Shown here one piece after another: positions 1 through 9,388 of a stretch of 64,000 nt of DNA. A model generated the notes under the pieces. It was given only the letters and a program-made list of their open reading frames with translations, did no database searches and had not been told where the DNA came from. The stretch covers positions 1,116,001-1,180,000 of the forward strand of contig NZ_OMPE01000009.1 of the NCBI RefSeq assembly GCF_900312815.1, written 5' to 3'. The translations under genes were made by a program, and so were the position numbers. The stretch is from Aquimarina sp. AU474 (GTDB lineage Bacteria > Bacteroidota > Bacteroidia > Flavobacteriales > Flavobacteriaceae). Within the stretch, counting starts at the first letter, position 1, and each line of letters begins with the position of its first letter.

Positions 1-1
1 G

Positions 2-2659
2 GTTATCGATGGATTCGATCAGCCAATCCCTGGTGTTAGTGTCACTGTTAAAGGAACTTCGGCATCGACGATTACAGACTTTGACGGTAATTTTACATTA
101 ACAACAGATGAGGATTACCCTTTTACTTTAGAAGCAAAAAGTATCGGTTTTGATGATGGTGTTTTGGTGGTTACATCAGAAACGAATGAAGTTACTATCG
201 TGTTAGATGATATTACGTTCTTAGATGAATTAGTAATATCTGCTTCTCGTGCACCAGAACGTTTATTTGAATCTCCAGTAAGTATTGAGCGTTACGGTGT
301 TAAAGAAATTAGAAATGCTGCTTCTGCAGATTTCTACGGAGATCTTGAAAACATTAAAGGTGTAGATGTTAATACAAACAGTTTAACATTAAAATCTATA
401 AACACAAGAGGTTTCGCTACATTTACTAATACCAGATTTGTTCAGTTAATAGATGGTATGGATAATACCGCACCTGCACTTAACTTCGTGTTAGGTAATT
501 TAGTTGGTATGAGTGAATTGGATGTGAATAGTATAGAACTTCTTCCGGGAGCTTCTTCTGCATTATATGGTGCGAATGCTTTTAACGGGATCTTATTCAT
601 GACAAGTAAAAATCCTTTTGATCATCAAGGGATAAGTACATATGCAAAAGGAGGGATTACTTCTCAAGAAGCTGCAGGAGATAACCAATTTATTGATTAC
701 GGAATTAGAATGGCACATGCATTTTCGGATAAATTTGCTGCAAAAGCGAGTTTTTCATTTATTCGAGGAACAGACTGGCTAGCTGCAGATAAGCAAGATT
801 TGGATAATCCTGGTGCTACTAGACTAGACCCTAGTTATAATGGTGTAAATGTATATGGAGATGATTTTGGAGTACCATTACAGAGTTTGGCACTTCAAGC
901 GGGGTTAACACCAGCTCAAATTGCTGGTTTAGGAATTCCTGATATTGATATTACAAGAACGGGTTATGATGAAGCAGATTTAAATGATAATAAAGTAGAA
1001 AGTTTAAAATTTGATGCGGCGTTACATTATCGTCCGTTTGCAGATGATTTTGAAATTATATATGCTGGTAAAGTTGGTAGAGGTACTACAGTAACTCAAG
1101 ATGCGAATAGAACATCTTTACGTAATTTTATCTTACAACAGCATAAGCTTGAATTCAAGAATGACAATTTCTTTGTAAGAGGTTATGTTACTGCTGAAGA
1201 TGCTCGTGATTCCTATGATATTAGATTTACAGGGATCAATATTAATAATGTGTGGAAAAGTAATACAGATTGGTTTACAGACTATATTCAAAACTATTTA
1301 GGAGTGCTTACTGGTACAACTCTTGGAAATGATGAGGCACATCGTTTGGCAAGAGAAGCTGCAGATACAGGACGTTTAATTCCTGGTACTCCAGAGTTTC
1401 AACAAGCTTTTGATCAAGTAACTAGCAACCCCGACCTTTCAGAAGGATCTAAGTTTACTGAAAAATCTCAATTTAGACATGCAGATGCTAATTATAATTT
1501 TAGCCATATCACAAGTGATTTTGCAGATATTCAGGTAGGTGGTTCTTTTAGAGAATATAAATTGAACTCATCAGGAACTGTATTTACCGATATAAACGGA
1601 CCAATTAAATATTCTGAATTTGGTGTGTATACTCAGATCCAGAAAAAGCTTTTAGATGATAGATTAAAACTTACAGGATCTGTACGTTATGATAAATCCC
1701 AGTTATTTGATGGTAATTTTTCACCAAGATTTTCGGTAGGATATACTTTAGGAGCTAATCGTAATCGTAATCTTCGTGCTTCAGTGCAAACAGGATTTAG
1801 AAACCCAACAACTCAGGATTTATATATTGGTTTAGATATTGGTGCCTCTACATTAATTGGTTCTGCACCGGATAACTTGGATAGATATACAGATGAAATA
1901 TTTGGAAACACAGTAACAGGTAGAGATGCATATGAAAATTCTTTTTCTGCTTCTTCTGTTGCAGCAGGTGCTCCTGTAGCTGCAAACATCGATATTGTAA
2001 AGCCAGAAAAGATTACTGCTTATGAAGTAGGATATAGAGCTCAATTTGGTAATTTCATTATCGATGCCAGTGCCTATTACAACCAATACCAAGATTTTAT
2101 CTCTAATGAAGAAGTTATAGTTCCTTTGGTTGGTAGTGTAAATGGTACTGCTGCAGAGCAAGCTGCTGCTATAAATGCAGCTTTTAGCCCTCAAACAAGT
2201 AGAGCTTTTACAGCCTCTACAAACTCTGATGTGGATATTAACTCTTATGGAGCAGTTGCCGGATTTACAACAAAATTTAAAGGTTTTGATCTAGGTGCAA
2301 ATTATACTTTTGCAGAACAAGATTTTGATAAAGAGCAAGATCCTGATTTTAGAAGTAACTTTAATACACCTAAACATAAGGTTAAGGCTTCAATAGGTAA
2401 GGAAAACTTATTTAATAATTTTGGTTTCAATACTAATTTCGTTTGGAGTGATGAGTATTTTTGGGAATCAGATTTTGGTGATGGAGATATTCCTTCTTAT
2501 ACTATTTTGAATGCTCAGATTAATTATACAATCCCAGCACTTAAAACAAGACTAAAAGTTGGAGCAAATAATATCGGTGGTGATGAATATTTTACAGCCA
2601 TTGGATCTGGGTTTATTGGATCTCAATATTATATAGGACTATCAATAAATAACTTATAA
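2..2659 (+). CDS. TonB-dependent receptor, 5' end cut by window edge
   Basis: Outer-membrane active-transport receptor driven by TonB. The frame is open from the first bases of the window, so signal peptide and true start lie upstream; the methionine codon at 164 is internal. The first visible residues (about 1-55) are the second half of a carboxypeptidase-regulatory-like domain (motifs PIPGVSVTVKGT and DFDGNF). A plug domain follows (SASRAPERLFESPVS, then NTRGFATFTNTRFVQLIDGMDN), and then a long beta-barrel ending in QYYIGLSINNL. It is closely related along its whole length to the next gene, so the pair is a tandem duplication. No SusD-like partner follows. The substrate cannot be told from sequence. 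A strong terminator follows. Confidence 0.93.
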   Translation, partial: VIDGFDQPIPGVSVTVKGTSASTITDFDGNFTLTTDEDYPFTLEAKSIGFDDGVLVVTSETNEVTIVLDDITFLDELVISASRAPERLFESPVSIERYGVKEIRNAASADFYGDLENIKGVDVNTNSLTLKSINTRGFATFTNTRFVQLIDGMDNTAPALNFVLGNLVGMSELDVNSIELLPGASSALYGANAFNGILFMTSKNPFDHQGISTYAKGGITSQEAAGDNQFIDYGIRMAHAFSDKFAAKASFSFIRGTDWLAADKQDLDNPGATRLDPSYNGVNVYGDDFGVPLQSLALQAGLTPAQIAGLGIPDIDITRTGYDEADLNDNKVESLKFDAALHYRPFADDFEIIYAGKVGRGTTVTQDANRTSLRNFILQQHKLEFKNDNFFVRGYVTAEDARDSYDIRFTGININNVWKSNTDWFTDYIQNYLGVLTGTTLGNDEAHRLAREAADTGRLIPGTPEFQQAFDQVTSNPDLSEGSKFTEKSQFRHADANYNFSHITSDFADIQVGGSFREYKLNSSGTVFTDINGPIKYSEFGVYTQIQKKLLDDRLKLTGSVRYDKSQLFDGNFSPRFSVGYTLGANRNRNLRASVQTGFRNPTTQDLYIGLDIGASTLIGSAPDNLDRYTDEIFGNTVTGRDAYENSFSASSVAAGAPVAANIDIVKPEKITAYEVGYRAQFGNFIIDASAYYNQYQDFISNEEVIVPLVGSVNGTAAEQAAAINAAFSPQTSRAFTASTNSDVDINSYGAVAGFTTKFKGFDLGANYTFAEQDFDKEQDPDFRSNFNTPKHKVKASIGKENLFNNFGFNTNFVWSDEYFWESDFGDGDIPSYTILNAQINYTIPALKTRLKVGANNIGGDEYFTAIGSGFIGSQYYIGLSINNL

Positions 2660-2690
2660 GAAGAATTATTTATTTGAAAATAAATTTGAA

Positions 2691-2729
2691 AAACCTGCCT
2701 AAAATTATTTTTAGGCAGGTTTTTTGTTT
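2691..2729 (+). terminator. Intrinsic terminator after first TonB receptor
   Basis: A perfect 14-bp stem (AAACCTGCCTAAAA paired with TTTTAGGCAGGTTT) closes a 4-base loop and runs into a T tract. It separates the first receptor from the second, so the two paralogues are probably separate transcription units. Confidence 0.9.
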
Positions 2730-2900
2730 TTTCTAAACTCTAGAATTCTGTTAAAAAATTAAGGTTATATCGTTAATTATCAATTATCAATACCTTTGAG
2801 TTTTGTTTTTTTTTTGTAATTAAAAAACAAAGGTTTAACAACTTTATTAAAAAATTCATAAAAAAACGTATATTGTTGTCATAACTTTAAAATTTAGGGT

Positions 2901-5657
2901 ATGAGAACAACTACATTAGTGATAATGTTGATAATGAGTGTTATCGCTACTGCACAAACAACAATTAAAGGTAAGGTGGTAGATGATAATAACCAACCAA
3001 TTCCGGGGGCTAATGTAACACTACAAAGCTCTTCTGTTGGTACAATAACTGATTTTGATGGTCTTTTTGTATTAACGGTGGATCAAGCTCCTCCTTTTAC
3101 TATTAATGTTAGCACAATAGGTTTTGAATCAACTTCTGTTAACATTTCTTCATCAGTTTCGGATTTAACGGTTACACTTAAAGAAGGAACAGAGTTAGAT
3201 GAGGTAATTATTTCGGCTTCGAGAACGCCTGAGCGTATATTCGAATCACCAGTTAGTGTAGAGCGTTTTGGTATTAAAGAAATTAAGAATGCTCCCGCTG
3301 CGGATTTTTATGATGGATTGGAGTCTCTTAAAGGGGTTGATATCAACACCAATAGTTTAACTTTTAAATCTGTAAATACACGTGGTTTTGCCACCTTTGC
3401 AAATACTCGTTTTGTACAATTAGTAGATGGGATGGATAATACTGCGCCAGCCTTAAACTTTGTTTTGGGTAATTTAATTGGGATGAGTGAGATAGATGTA
3501 AATAGTATTGAATTATTACCAGGAGCATCTTCTGCATTGTATGGAGCAAATGCCTTTAATGGTATTTTATTTATGACTAGTAAAAATCCTTTTGATCATA
3601 ATGGGATAAGTGCATATTTCAAAGGAGGAATTACTTCTCAAGATGCTGCCGGAGACAATGAATTTTATGACTACGGGATAAGGGTTGCACATAAGTTTTC
3701 AGATAAATTTGCTGCCAAGGCTAACTTTACTTATTTGAGAGGAACTGATTGGTTTGCAGAAAACACAGTTAATGTTTTAAATCCTGATACGGATAGAACT
3801 GATCCTAATTATGATGGATTAAATGTGTATGGAGATGAGGTAAGTACAAATATAAGAGGAGTAGGTGTCGCTTTAGTTAATTTAGGAGTTTTACCTTCTG
3901 GAGCAGAAAACTTACTGCCTAATGAAAATGTAAGTAGAACAGGATATTTAGAAAGCGATTTAAATGATTATAGAGCCGAGAGCGTGAAATTTGATGCAGC
4001 GCTGCACTATAGACCGTTCGCTAATGATTTTGAAATTATTTATAATGGTAAGTTAGGGCGAGGTACTACAATATACCAAGGAGCAAATAGATATTCTATT
4101 CGTAATTTTTTCTTACAACAACATAAGTTAGAGGTTAAAAATGATAACTTCTTTGTAAGAGGATACATTACCGATGAAAATGCTGGAGATTCTTATGATA
4201 CAAGATTTACAGGGATTAATATAAATAGATTATGGAAAGATGATCAAACATGGTTTGGAGAATATGCAGGAGCTTTTGCTACAGCAACCTTACAAGGAGT
4301 ACTTCCAGAACAGGCTCATGCTCTTGCAAGACAAACAGCAGATACTGGCCGGTTGATTCCTGGCACACCAGAGTTTAGACAGGCATTTAACCAAGTAATT
4401 AAAGATCCCGATTTAGCTACAGGATCTAAATTTCAAGATGAAACACAATTAAGACATGTAGATGTAAATTATAACCTTAGTCATGTTACCAGCAATTTTG
4501 CCGATATACAAGTGGGTGGTTCTTTTAGAGAGTATAAGTTAAATTCTTCAGGAACTATTTTTACTGATTTTGATGGTCCAATTAAATATTCTGAAGTTGG
4601 TGCCTATGTTCAACTTCAAAAGAAACTTTTGGATGAAAGATTAAAATTCACGGGATCAGTTCGTTATGATAAGTCTGAATTATTTGATGGTAATTTTTCA
4701 CCGAGATTATCTGTAGGGTATACTTTGGGTCAAGAAAGAAATCACAATGTTCGTTTATCAGCACAAACTGGATTTAGAAATCCTACTACTCAGGATTTAT
4801 TTATTGGTCTTAATGTTGGTCGTGCAATTTTGGTTGGATCTGCGCCTGACAACTTAGATAGAGATGTGAGAAATTTCACTTTAAGTGGAAATGGTCAAAA
4901 TATTACGGGTGCTACCGAGGCAACTGTGGTGGGTAGAGCGGCTTATGAAAATGCATTTTCTTTAAACTCTGTGCTTAATGGGGCTCCTGTAGCTGCAGAC
5001 GTGGATGTTGTACAGCCAGAAAAAGTTACCGCTTTTGAACTAGGATATAGAGGAAAAGTAAAAGGATTTGTTATTGATATGGCAGGTTATGTTAACTTTT
5101 ATAAAGATTTTATTTCAAACGAAAATGTGTTGGTTCCTTTATATGGTCAAGTAGGTGATGGTACGCTATCATTGTTAGCACTGCAAAATGGAGATACTCA
5201 AGTGTATCAAACATATACAAACTCTGCTGTTGATATCAATTCTTTTGGTTTAATTGTTGGAGTTACTACCAAAGTACTTGGTGGATTTGATTTGGGAGCT
5301 AATTATACATATTCTGAGCAAGATTTTGATAGAGAACAAGATTCTGATTTTAGAAGTAGTTTTAATACGCCTAAACACAAAGTGAAAGCTACTTTTGGTC
5401 ATACAAACTTATTTAAGAATTTTGGTTTCAATACTAGTTATAGATGGAGTGACAGTTATTTCTGGGAAGCAACTTTTGCCGATGGACAAGTTCCTTCTTT
5501 TTCAGTGTTTGATGCACAAATTAATTATGGCATCCCTAAACTGAAAACAACACTTAAAGTAGGAGCTACCAATATTGGAGATGAGTACTTTACTGCATTT
5601 GGAACAGGATTTATAGGATCTCAATACTATATTGGTTTAACTATTAATAATCTATAA
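2901..5657 (+). CDS. TonB-dependent receptor, full-length paralogue
   Basis: A 918-residue outer-membrane receptor. A signal peptide (about residues 1-19, ending ATAQ) precedes a carboxypeptidase-regulatory-like domain (about 20-100; PIPGANVTLQSS, DFDGLF), a plug domain (about 105-220; SASRTPERIFESPVS, NTRGFATFANTRF) and a beta-barrel to the C-terminus (QYYIGLTINNL). No STN domain is visible, so anti-sigma signalling is unlikely. It matches the preceding receptor almost block by block. Differences concentrate in presumed extracellular loops (for example around residues 290-350 and 640-680), as expected if the two bind different ligands. The SGNH-type lipoprotein gene starts 27 bases downstream, suggesting cotranscription. 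The ligand is unknown. Confidence 0.93.
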   Translation: MRTTTLVIMLIMSVIATAQTTIKGKVVDDNNQPIPGANVTLQSSSVGTITDFDGLFVLTVDQAPPFTINVSTIGFESTSVNISSSVSDLTVTLKEGTELDEVIISASRTPERIFESPVSVERFGIKEIKNAPAADFYDGLESLKGVDINTNSLTFKSVNTRGFATFANTRFVQLVDGMDNTAPALNFVLGNLIGMSEIDVNSIELLPGASSALYGANAFNGILFMTSKNPFDHNGISAYFKGGITSQDAAGDNEFYDYGIRVAHKFSDKFAAKANFTYLRGTDWFAENTVNVLNPDTDRTDPNYDGLNVYGDEVSTNIRGVGVALVNLGVLPSGAENLLPNENVSRTGYLESDLNDYRAESVKFDAALHYRPFANDFEIIYNGKLGRGTTIYQGANRYSIRNFFLQQHKLEVKNDNFFVRGYITDENAGDSYDTRFTGININRLWKDDQTWFGEYAGAFATATLQGVLPEQAHALARQTADTGRLIPGTPEFRQAFNQVIKDPDLATGSKFQDETQLRHVDVNYNLSHVTSNFADIQVGGSFREYKLNSSGTIFTDFDGPIKYSEVGAYVQLQKKLLDERLKFTGSVRYDKSELFDGNFSPRLSVGYTLGQERNHNVRLSAQTGFRNPTTQDLFIGLNVGRAILVGSAPDNLDRDVRNFTLSGNGQNITGATEATVVGRAAYENAFSLNSVLNGAPVAADVDVVQPEKVTAFELGYRGKVKGFVIDMAGYVNFYKDFISNENVLVPLYGQVGDGTLSLLALQNGDTQVYQTYTNSAVDINSFGLIVGVTTKVLGGFDLGANYTYSEQDFDREQDSDFRSSFNTPKHKVKATFGHTNLFKNFGFNTSYRWSDSYFWEATFADGQVPSFSVFDAQINYGIPKLKTTLKVGATNIGDEYFTAFGTGFIGSQYYIGLTINNL

Positions 5658-5684
5658 CGAATAACTATACTAAAAAAATTACAG

Positions 5685-7217
5685 ATGAATATTCAATATA
5701 AATGGCTATTAATTGTATTGGCTTTTGGTTTTATTGCCTGTGAGTCAGATGATGATGCCCCAGAAATGGAAGAAGTAGTAATTACTTCGGGAGAAGCAGA
5801 TTTTTCAAAATTTGTTTCGGTAGGAAACTCATTAACCGCTGGTTTTACTGATGGAGCTTTATTTATTGCTGGACAAGAGAACTCATTGCCAAATATTATG
5901 GCACAGCAGTTTGCACTGGCAGGAGGAGGAGATTTTTTACAACCTCTTATGAGTGATAATATTGGTGGAGCGCTATTGGGCGGTACTCAAATATTAAATC
6001 CAAGATTCTTTTTTGATGGATCTGGACCTGCACTTTTAGGTGCTGTACCTACTACCGAAATTACAGCGGCGTTGTCAGGTTCCTTTAATAATATGGGAAT
6101 ACCTGGTGCAAAAAGTTTTCATTTGGTTGCTCCAGGATATGGTAACGTAGCCGGATTAACTATGATGCCAGCTACTGCAAATCCTTATTTCGTAAGAATA
6201 GCTTCGGATCCGGCAGCAACAGTGCTTGGAGACGCAATGGCTCAGAGTCCAACATTTTTCTCCTTATGGATAGGGAATAATGATGTACTAGGATATGCGC
6301 TATCTGGTGGAGATGGATCAGATCCTATAACAGATACCGCATTATTTACTCAAGTATATAATACCCTGGTAGGTACATTAACTTCTGGTGGAGCAAAAGG
6401 GGTGGTTTTTAATATCCCTGACGTAACTGCCATTGCACATTTTACAACAGTACCATTTGCACCATTAGATCCAACAAGTGAGACTTTTGGTCCTCTTATT
6501 CCTGCACTTAACACGCAGTTTGCTGGATTAAATCAAGTTTTTACTGCTTTGGGTGTTCCTGAAAGATCTATTGTATTTGCTACAGATGCAGCTAGTCCCG
6601 TAGTGATAAAAGATGAGTCATTAACTGATCTTACGGCTCAAATAACGGGAGCTTTACAGATGGCAGGAGTAGATGCGGGTACTGCGGCAGTAACTGGATT
6701 CTTGTATGGTCAGGCTAGACCGGCCAACGAAAATGATCTTTTAGTATTGCCAAGTTCAGCAATAATTGGTCAGGTTAATACTGATGCTGTGATGACTCTA
6801 ATGGGGCTTGGATTGAGTCAAGCACAAGCTGGACAACTAGCAGTAAATGGAGTAACATTTCCTTTAGAAGATAAATGGGTACTTATCCCTAGTGAGCAGC
6901 AAGAAATTGCAACAGCTACAACGACTTTTAACAGTGTTATAGATACTGCGGTACAACAAGCAGGTTTAGCATTTGTAGATGCTAATGGACTTTTGGATCA
7001 GGTTTCAGCTGGAGGAATTCAGTTTGATGAGTTCTTAATGCAAGGAAATTTAGTATTTGGAGGTTTGTTTTCCTTAGATGGGGTACATCCTACCGCTAGA
7101 GGATATGCGTTTTTAGCAAACTCTGCTGCTACAGCTATTAATACCACTTATGGTTCTAATTTACCCGCAGTTAAAGCAGTGGATTATCCACTTTTTTATT
7201 CAGCTACATTACAATAA
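5685..7217 (+). CDS. SGNH/GDSL-hydrolase-fold surface lipoprotein
   Basis: A 510-residue lipoprotein. The signal peptide ends in a lipobox with Cys19, followed by ESDDD, an acidic stretch typical of Bacteroidota surface-lipoprotein export signals. SGNH family blocks are visible: block I VGNSLTAGF with the presumed nucleophile Ser49, block II around GIPGA (residues 138-142), block III WIGNND with Asn199, and block V DGVHPTARGYAFLAN near residue 465 with the Asp and His. The residue before the catalytic serine is Asn (GNSL) rather than the canonical Asp, as in some flavobacterial members. It follows the receptor by 27 bases, so it may trim or bind the ligand that the receptor imports. Esterase or lipase substrate unknown. 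Confidence 0.85.
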   Translation: MNIQYKWLLIVLAFGFIACESDDDAPEMEEVVITSGEADFSKFVSVGNSLTAGFTDGALFIAGQENSLPNIMAQQFALAGGGDFLQPLMSDNIGGALLGGTQILNPRFFFDGSGPALLGAVPTTEITAALSGSFNNMGIPGAKSFHLVAPGYGNVAGLTMMPATANPYFVRIASDPAATVLGDAMAQSPTFFSLWIGNNDVLGYALSGGDGSDPITDTALFTQVYNTLVGTLTSGGAKGVVFNIPDVTAIAHFTTVPFAPLDPTSETFGPLIPALNTQFAGLNQVFTALGVPERSIVFATDAASPVVIKDESLTDLTAQITGALQMAGVDAGTAAVTGFLYGQARPANENDLLVLPSSAIIGQVNTDAVMTLMGLGLSQAQAGQLAVNGVTFPLEDKWVLIPSEQQEIATATTTFNSVIDTAVQQAGLAFVDANGLLDQVSAGGIQFDEFLMQGNLVFGGLFSLDGVHPTARGYAFLANSAATAINTTYGSNLPAVKAVDYPLFYSATLQ

Positions 7218-7244
7218 AATATATATAGAATCTATTTATATGTA

Positions 7245-7276
7245 CCGCCTGAGAAATTTCTCAGGCGGTTTTTTTT
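7245..7276. terminator. Bidirectional intrinsic terminator
   Basis: A perfect 10-bp GC-rich stem (CCGCCTGAGA with TCTCAGGCGG) around AATT, followed by eight T residues on the plus strand. It ends the receptor-lipoprotein unit. The minus-strand stop codon of the desaturase gene lies inside the right arm, so it may also serve that gene. Confidence 0.9.
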
Positions 7277-8544
7277 ATATCATTAATGGCTTGAATCGTG
7301 TTTTTTCTTTCAATTAATTGAAAGTAGATAGAAAATACAAGTGATATAATGATGTAACCCATAACAATATATGTCGCTCCGTTTAGTAATTTGTCGATCC
7401 CAAACCATCCACTTTCTTTAGTTATTAAATATAGGCCTAAACCCAGTTTAATTCCCTCGGCATATAGTGAAATAATATGACGATCCATTAGTGAGGTATA
7501 TGCAAAGATCGAAACTCCTAAGAAAATAGAATAGTTAATAATTTGAATAAATTCTAGATCCCCAAAACTTATAAGTAAATAATACATTAACGCTAACGTT
7601 GCTGTTAATTGCGTCCAGGACCAAATTTTTAAAAGCAATGAGCTTTCTGTTTTATATTTTTTTCGATTGTAAGGATCTGTTATAATTTGGATTGGGTATT
7701 TTTCTTTCACATCATCAGGACGCCATCCTGTTGGCATGTACCAAATACGAATTTTATCCCACCAATTTTTTGTTCTCCAGGCATCTTTTAATATTCCCCA
7801 TGCATGCATAAAATTAATGTAAAAAGGATTCCATGTATTTACAGGTTTTTTCACACCATACACAGGCGGTTTATCGGGTAATTCCTCTTGAAAAGTTCCA
7901 AAAAGTTTATCCCAAAATATAAATATTTGCGAATAGTTTTTATCTAGATATTCATCGTTAATTGCATGATGTACACGATGATGAGATGGCGTGACAATAA
8001 TATGCTCTAAAAATCCCATTTTACCTATTAAACGAGTGTGATACCAAAACTGAGCGAATAAATGGATCGGAGCTACCAATGCAATAATTTTTGCAGGGAC
8101 TCCTATAAGAGCCAAAGGGATGTATAAAAAGAAATAAATAGAAATTATTGCAGAAATACTTTGTCTTAATGCACAAGCAAGGTTAAACTCTTCACTACTA
8201 TGATGTACGATATGTCTGTTCCAGAAAAGGTTGATGGTATGGTTGAAGCGGTGCGACCAATATCCTGCAAAATCTAGACCTATAAAGGTTAAAATATAAA
8301 GCCAGATAGAAGATTGTATTTCTATTAAGGCAATATGATCTACCATCCATTGATAACTAATAATAATAACTGCTAACCCTGTTAAGCTACGTAATGTATC
8401 GGTCATGCCAGAGCTTAAGCTCGAAATCGTATCCATTGCTTCATTTACAGGTATCTTTTTCCATAAACTTATTAGGTATTCTGTAAGAATAAGAACCATA
8501 AATCCTGGTATGGCATAACTAAGTGCCATTGCATATGTCTCCAT
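7261..8544 (-). CDS. Sterol desaturase / alkylglycerol monooxygenase-like membrane oxygenase
   Basis: A 427-residue integral membrane di-iron enzyme of the fatty acid hydroxylase/sterol desaturase superfamily. Three histidine clusters are present in the central region: HRFNH, HIVHH and HRVHH, which would ligate the two irons. The size and the extra C-terminal membrane segments resemble alkylglycerol monooxygenase (TMEM195-like) more than short sterol desaturases. I placed the start at 8544 (METYAMALSY); the frame extends to 8616, but the 24 extra residues look like untranslated leader. It is divergent from the TetR gene, with two palindromic operators between them. The actual substrate (ether lipid, fatty acid, sterol or carotenoid) is not determined by the sequence. 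Confidence 0.85.
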   Translation of the reverse strand: METYAMALSYAIPGFMVLILTEYLISLWKKIPVNEAMDTISSLSSGMTDTLRSLTGLAVIIISYQWMVDHIALIEIQSSIWLYILTFIGLDFAGYWSHRFNHTINLFWNRHIVHHSSEEFNLACALRQSISAIISIYFFLYIPLALIGVPAKIIALVAPIHLFAQFWYHTRLIGKMGFLEHIIVTPSHHRVHHAINDEYLDKNYSQIFIFWDKLFGTFQEELPDKPPVYGVKKPVNTWNPFYINFMHAWGILKDAWRTKNWWDKIRIWYMPTGWRPDDVKEKYPIQIITDPYNRKKYKTESSLLLKIWSWTQLTATLALMYYLLISFGDLEFIQIINYSIFLGVSIFAYTSLMDRHIISLYAEGIKLGLGLYLITKESGWFGIDKLLNGATYIVMGYIIISLVFSIYFQLIERKNTIQAINDIKKTA

Positions 8545-8677
8545 AATATTATAAACGTAAAAATTTAAGACATACAAAGTAGTTAAAATTTTACAATTTA
8601 TTAACGCGAAAATCATTGAAAATTTGACAACGTATAATATGGGATTAAGATCTTTTGATGAATAGGTATTTTATAAA

Positions 8678-8695
8678 TTAGTATGTTTATACTAA
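8678..8695. promoter_or_regulatory. Palindromic operator 1 (TetR-type)
   Basis: TTAGTATGTTTATACTAA has perfect 7-base inverted arms (TTAGTAT/ATACTAA) around four bases. A second copy with one base changed in the spacer begins 31 bases downstream, about three helical turns away. Both lie between the divergent desaturase and TetR genes. Confidence 0.78.
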
Positions 8696-8708
8696 AATAA
8701 ATTAAAAA

Positions 8709-8726
8709 TTAGTATATTTATACTAA
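8709..8726. promoter_or_regulatory. Palindromic operator 2 (TetR-type)
   Basis: TTAGTATATTTATACTAA, with the same perfect 7-base arms as operator 1. It ends 12 bases before the TTG start of the TetR gene, a position suited to autorepression. That the neighbouring TetR protein binds both copies is inferred from position and symmetry. Confidence 0.78.
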
Positions 8727-8738
8727 ACGAATAATGTT

Positions 8739-9386
8739 TTGAATACAAAATTAGATATTATCAAACATGCGGTTGTCCTTTTTAATAAAAAGGGATTCTT
8801 TAATGTAAGTATCAAAGATATTACCGAAACTATGGGCATAAGCCCAGGCAATTTCACATATCATTTTAAGCGGAAAGAATATTTATTATCTGCAATACAA
8901 GAACAAATATTAGATAATGCTATTGAAATTATGCCCAGTGATCAATATGTTACCTTATTTCATTTTGAAGAAATGTTTAAAAAGTTCTATGTCATCCAAA
9001 GGCAGTATAGATTCTTTTTTCTTGAGATATCGTATTTAATGGTAGAATATCCAGGAATTATGAGAGGTTATAAAATTGCAACAACCAAAAGATTGGAAGG
9101 GGCTCGAGATTTGGTAAATCATTTTATAACATCTGGTAGATTAGTTCCAGAAAGTGATCGAATAGATTATACTATCATTATTCAAACATTATGGATGACA
9201 AGCACATTTTGGAGTACCAGAATGGCAATTATAGATCAAAAAAGGAGTGTGGTCATTGAGGATTCTCCGATACAAAATCTTTGGGGAATTTTATTGCCTT
9301 ATTTAACAGAGAAAGGATATAAGGAATACGTTGAAATAACCAAATATCATACTACACAACATAATATTAATTTTAAAAACATATAA
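8739..9386 (+). CDS. TetR/AcrR family transcriptional regulator
   Basis: A 215-residue one-component regulator. The N-terminal helix-turn-helix is clear (about residues 5-50; VSIKDITETMGISPGNFTYHFKRKEYLL), followed by an all-helical ligand-binding domain with no recognised subfamily. The start is TTG: the frame opens at 8727 with no ATG before residue 31, and starting later would delete the DNA-binding domain. Two identical-arm palindromes sit just upstream. The aldolase-like gene follows after 2 bases and the transporter after that, so the regulator probably heads a small regulon that may also include the divergent desaturase. The inducer is unknown. Confidence 0.88.
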   Translation: MNTKLDIIKHAVVLFNKKGFFNVSIKDITETMGISPGNFTYHFKRKEYLLSAIQEQILDNAIEIMPSDQYVTLFHFEEMFKKFYVIQRQYRFFFLEISYLMVEYPGIMRGYKIATTKRLEGARDLVNHFITSGRLVPESDRIDYTIIIQTLWMTSTFWSTRMAIIDQKRSVVIEDSPIQNLWGILLPYLTEKGYKEYVEITKYHTTQHNINFKNI

Positions 9387-9388
9387 TT

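Noticed and set aside
1853-2194. Minus-strand 113-codon frame inside the first receptor gene
   Set aside because: It lies wholly within a clear receptor coding frame on the other strand; its Cys/Tyr/Ser-rich product has no domain and no start context.
2901-5657. SusC-type receptor with a SusD partner (glycan uptake locus)
   Set aside because: No SusD-like lipoprotein or glycosidase lies nearby; the partner is an SGNH hydrolase lipoprotein.
8545-8616. Longer start for the sterol desaturase gene at 8616
   Set aside because: The extra 24 residues do not resemble family N-termini and cover the likely leader; the ATG at 8544 is better placed.
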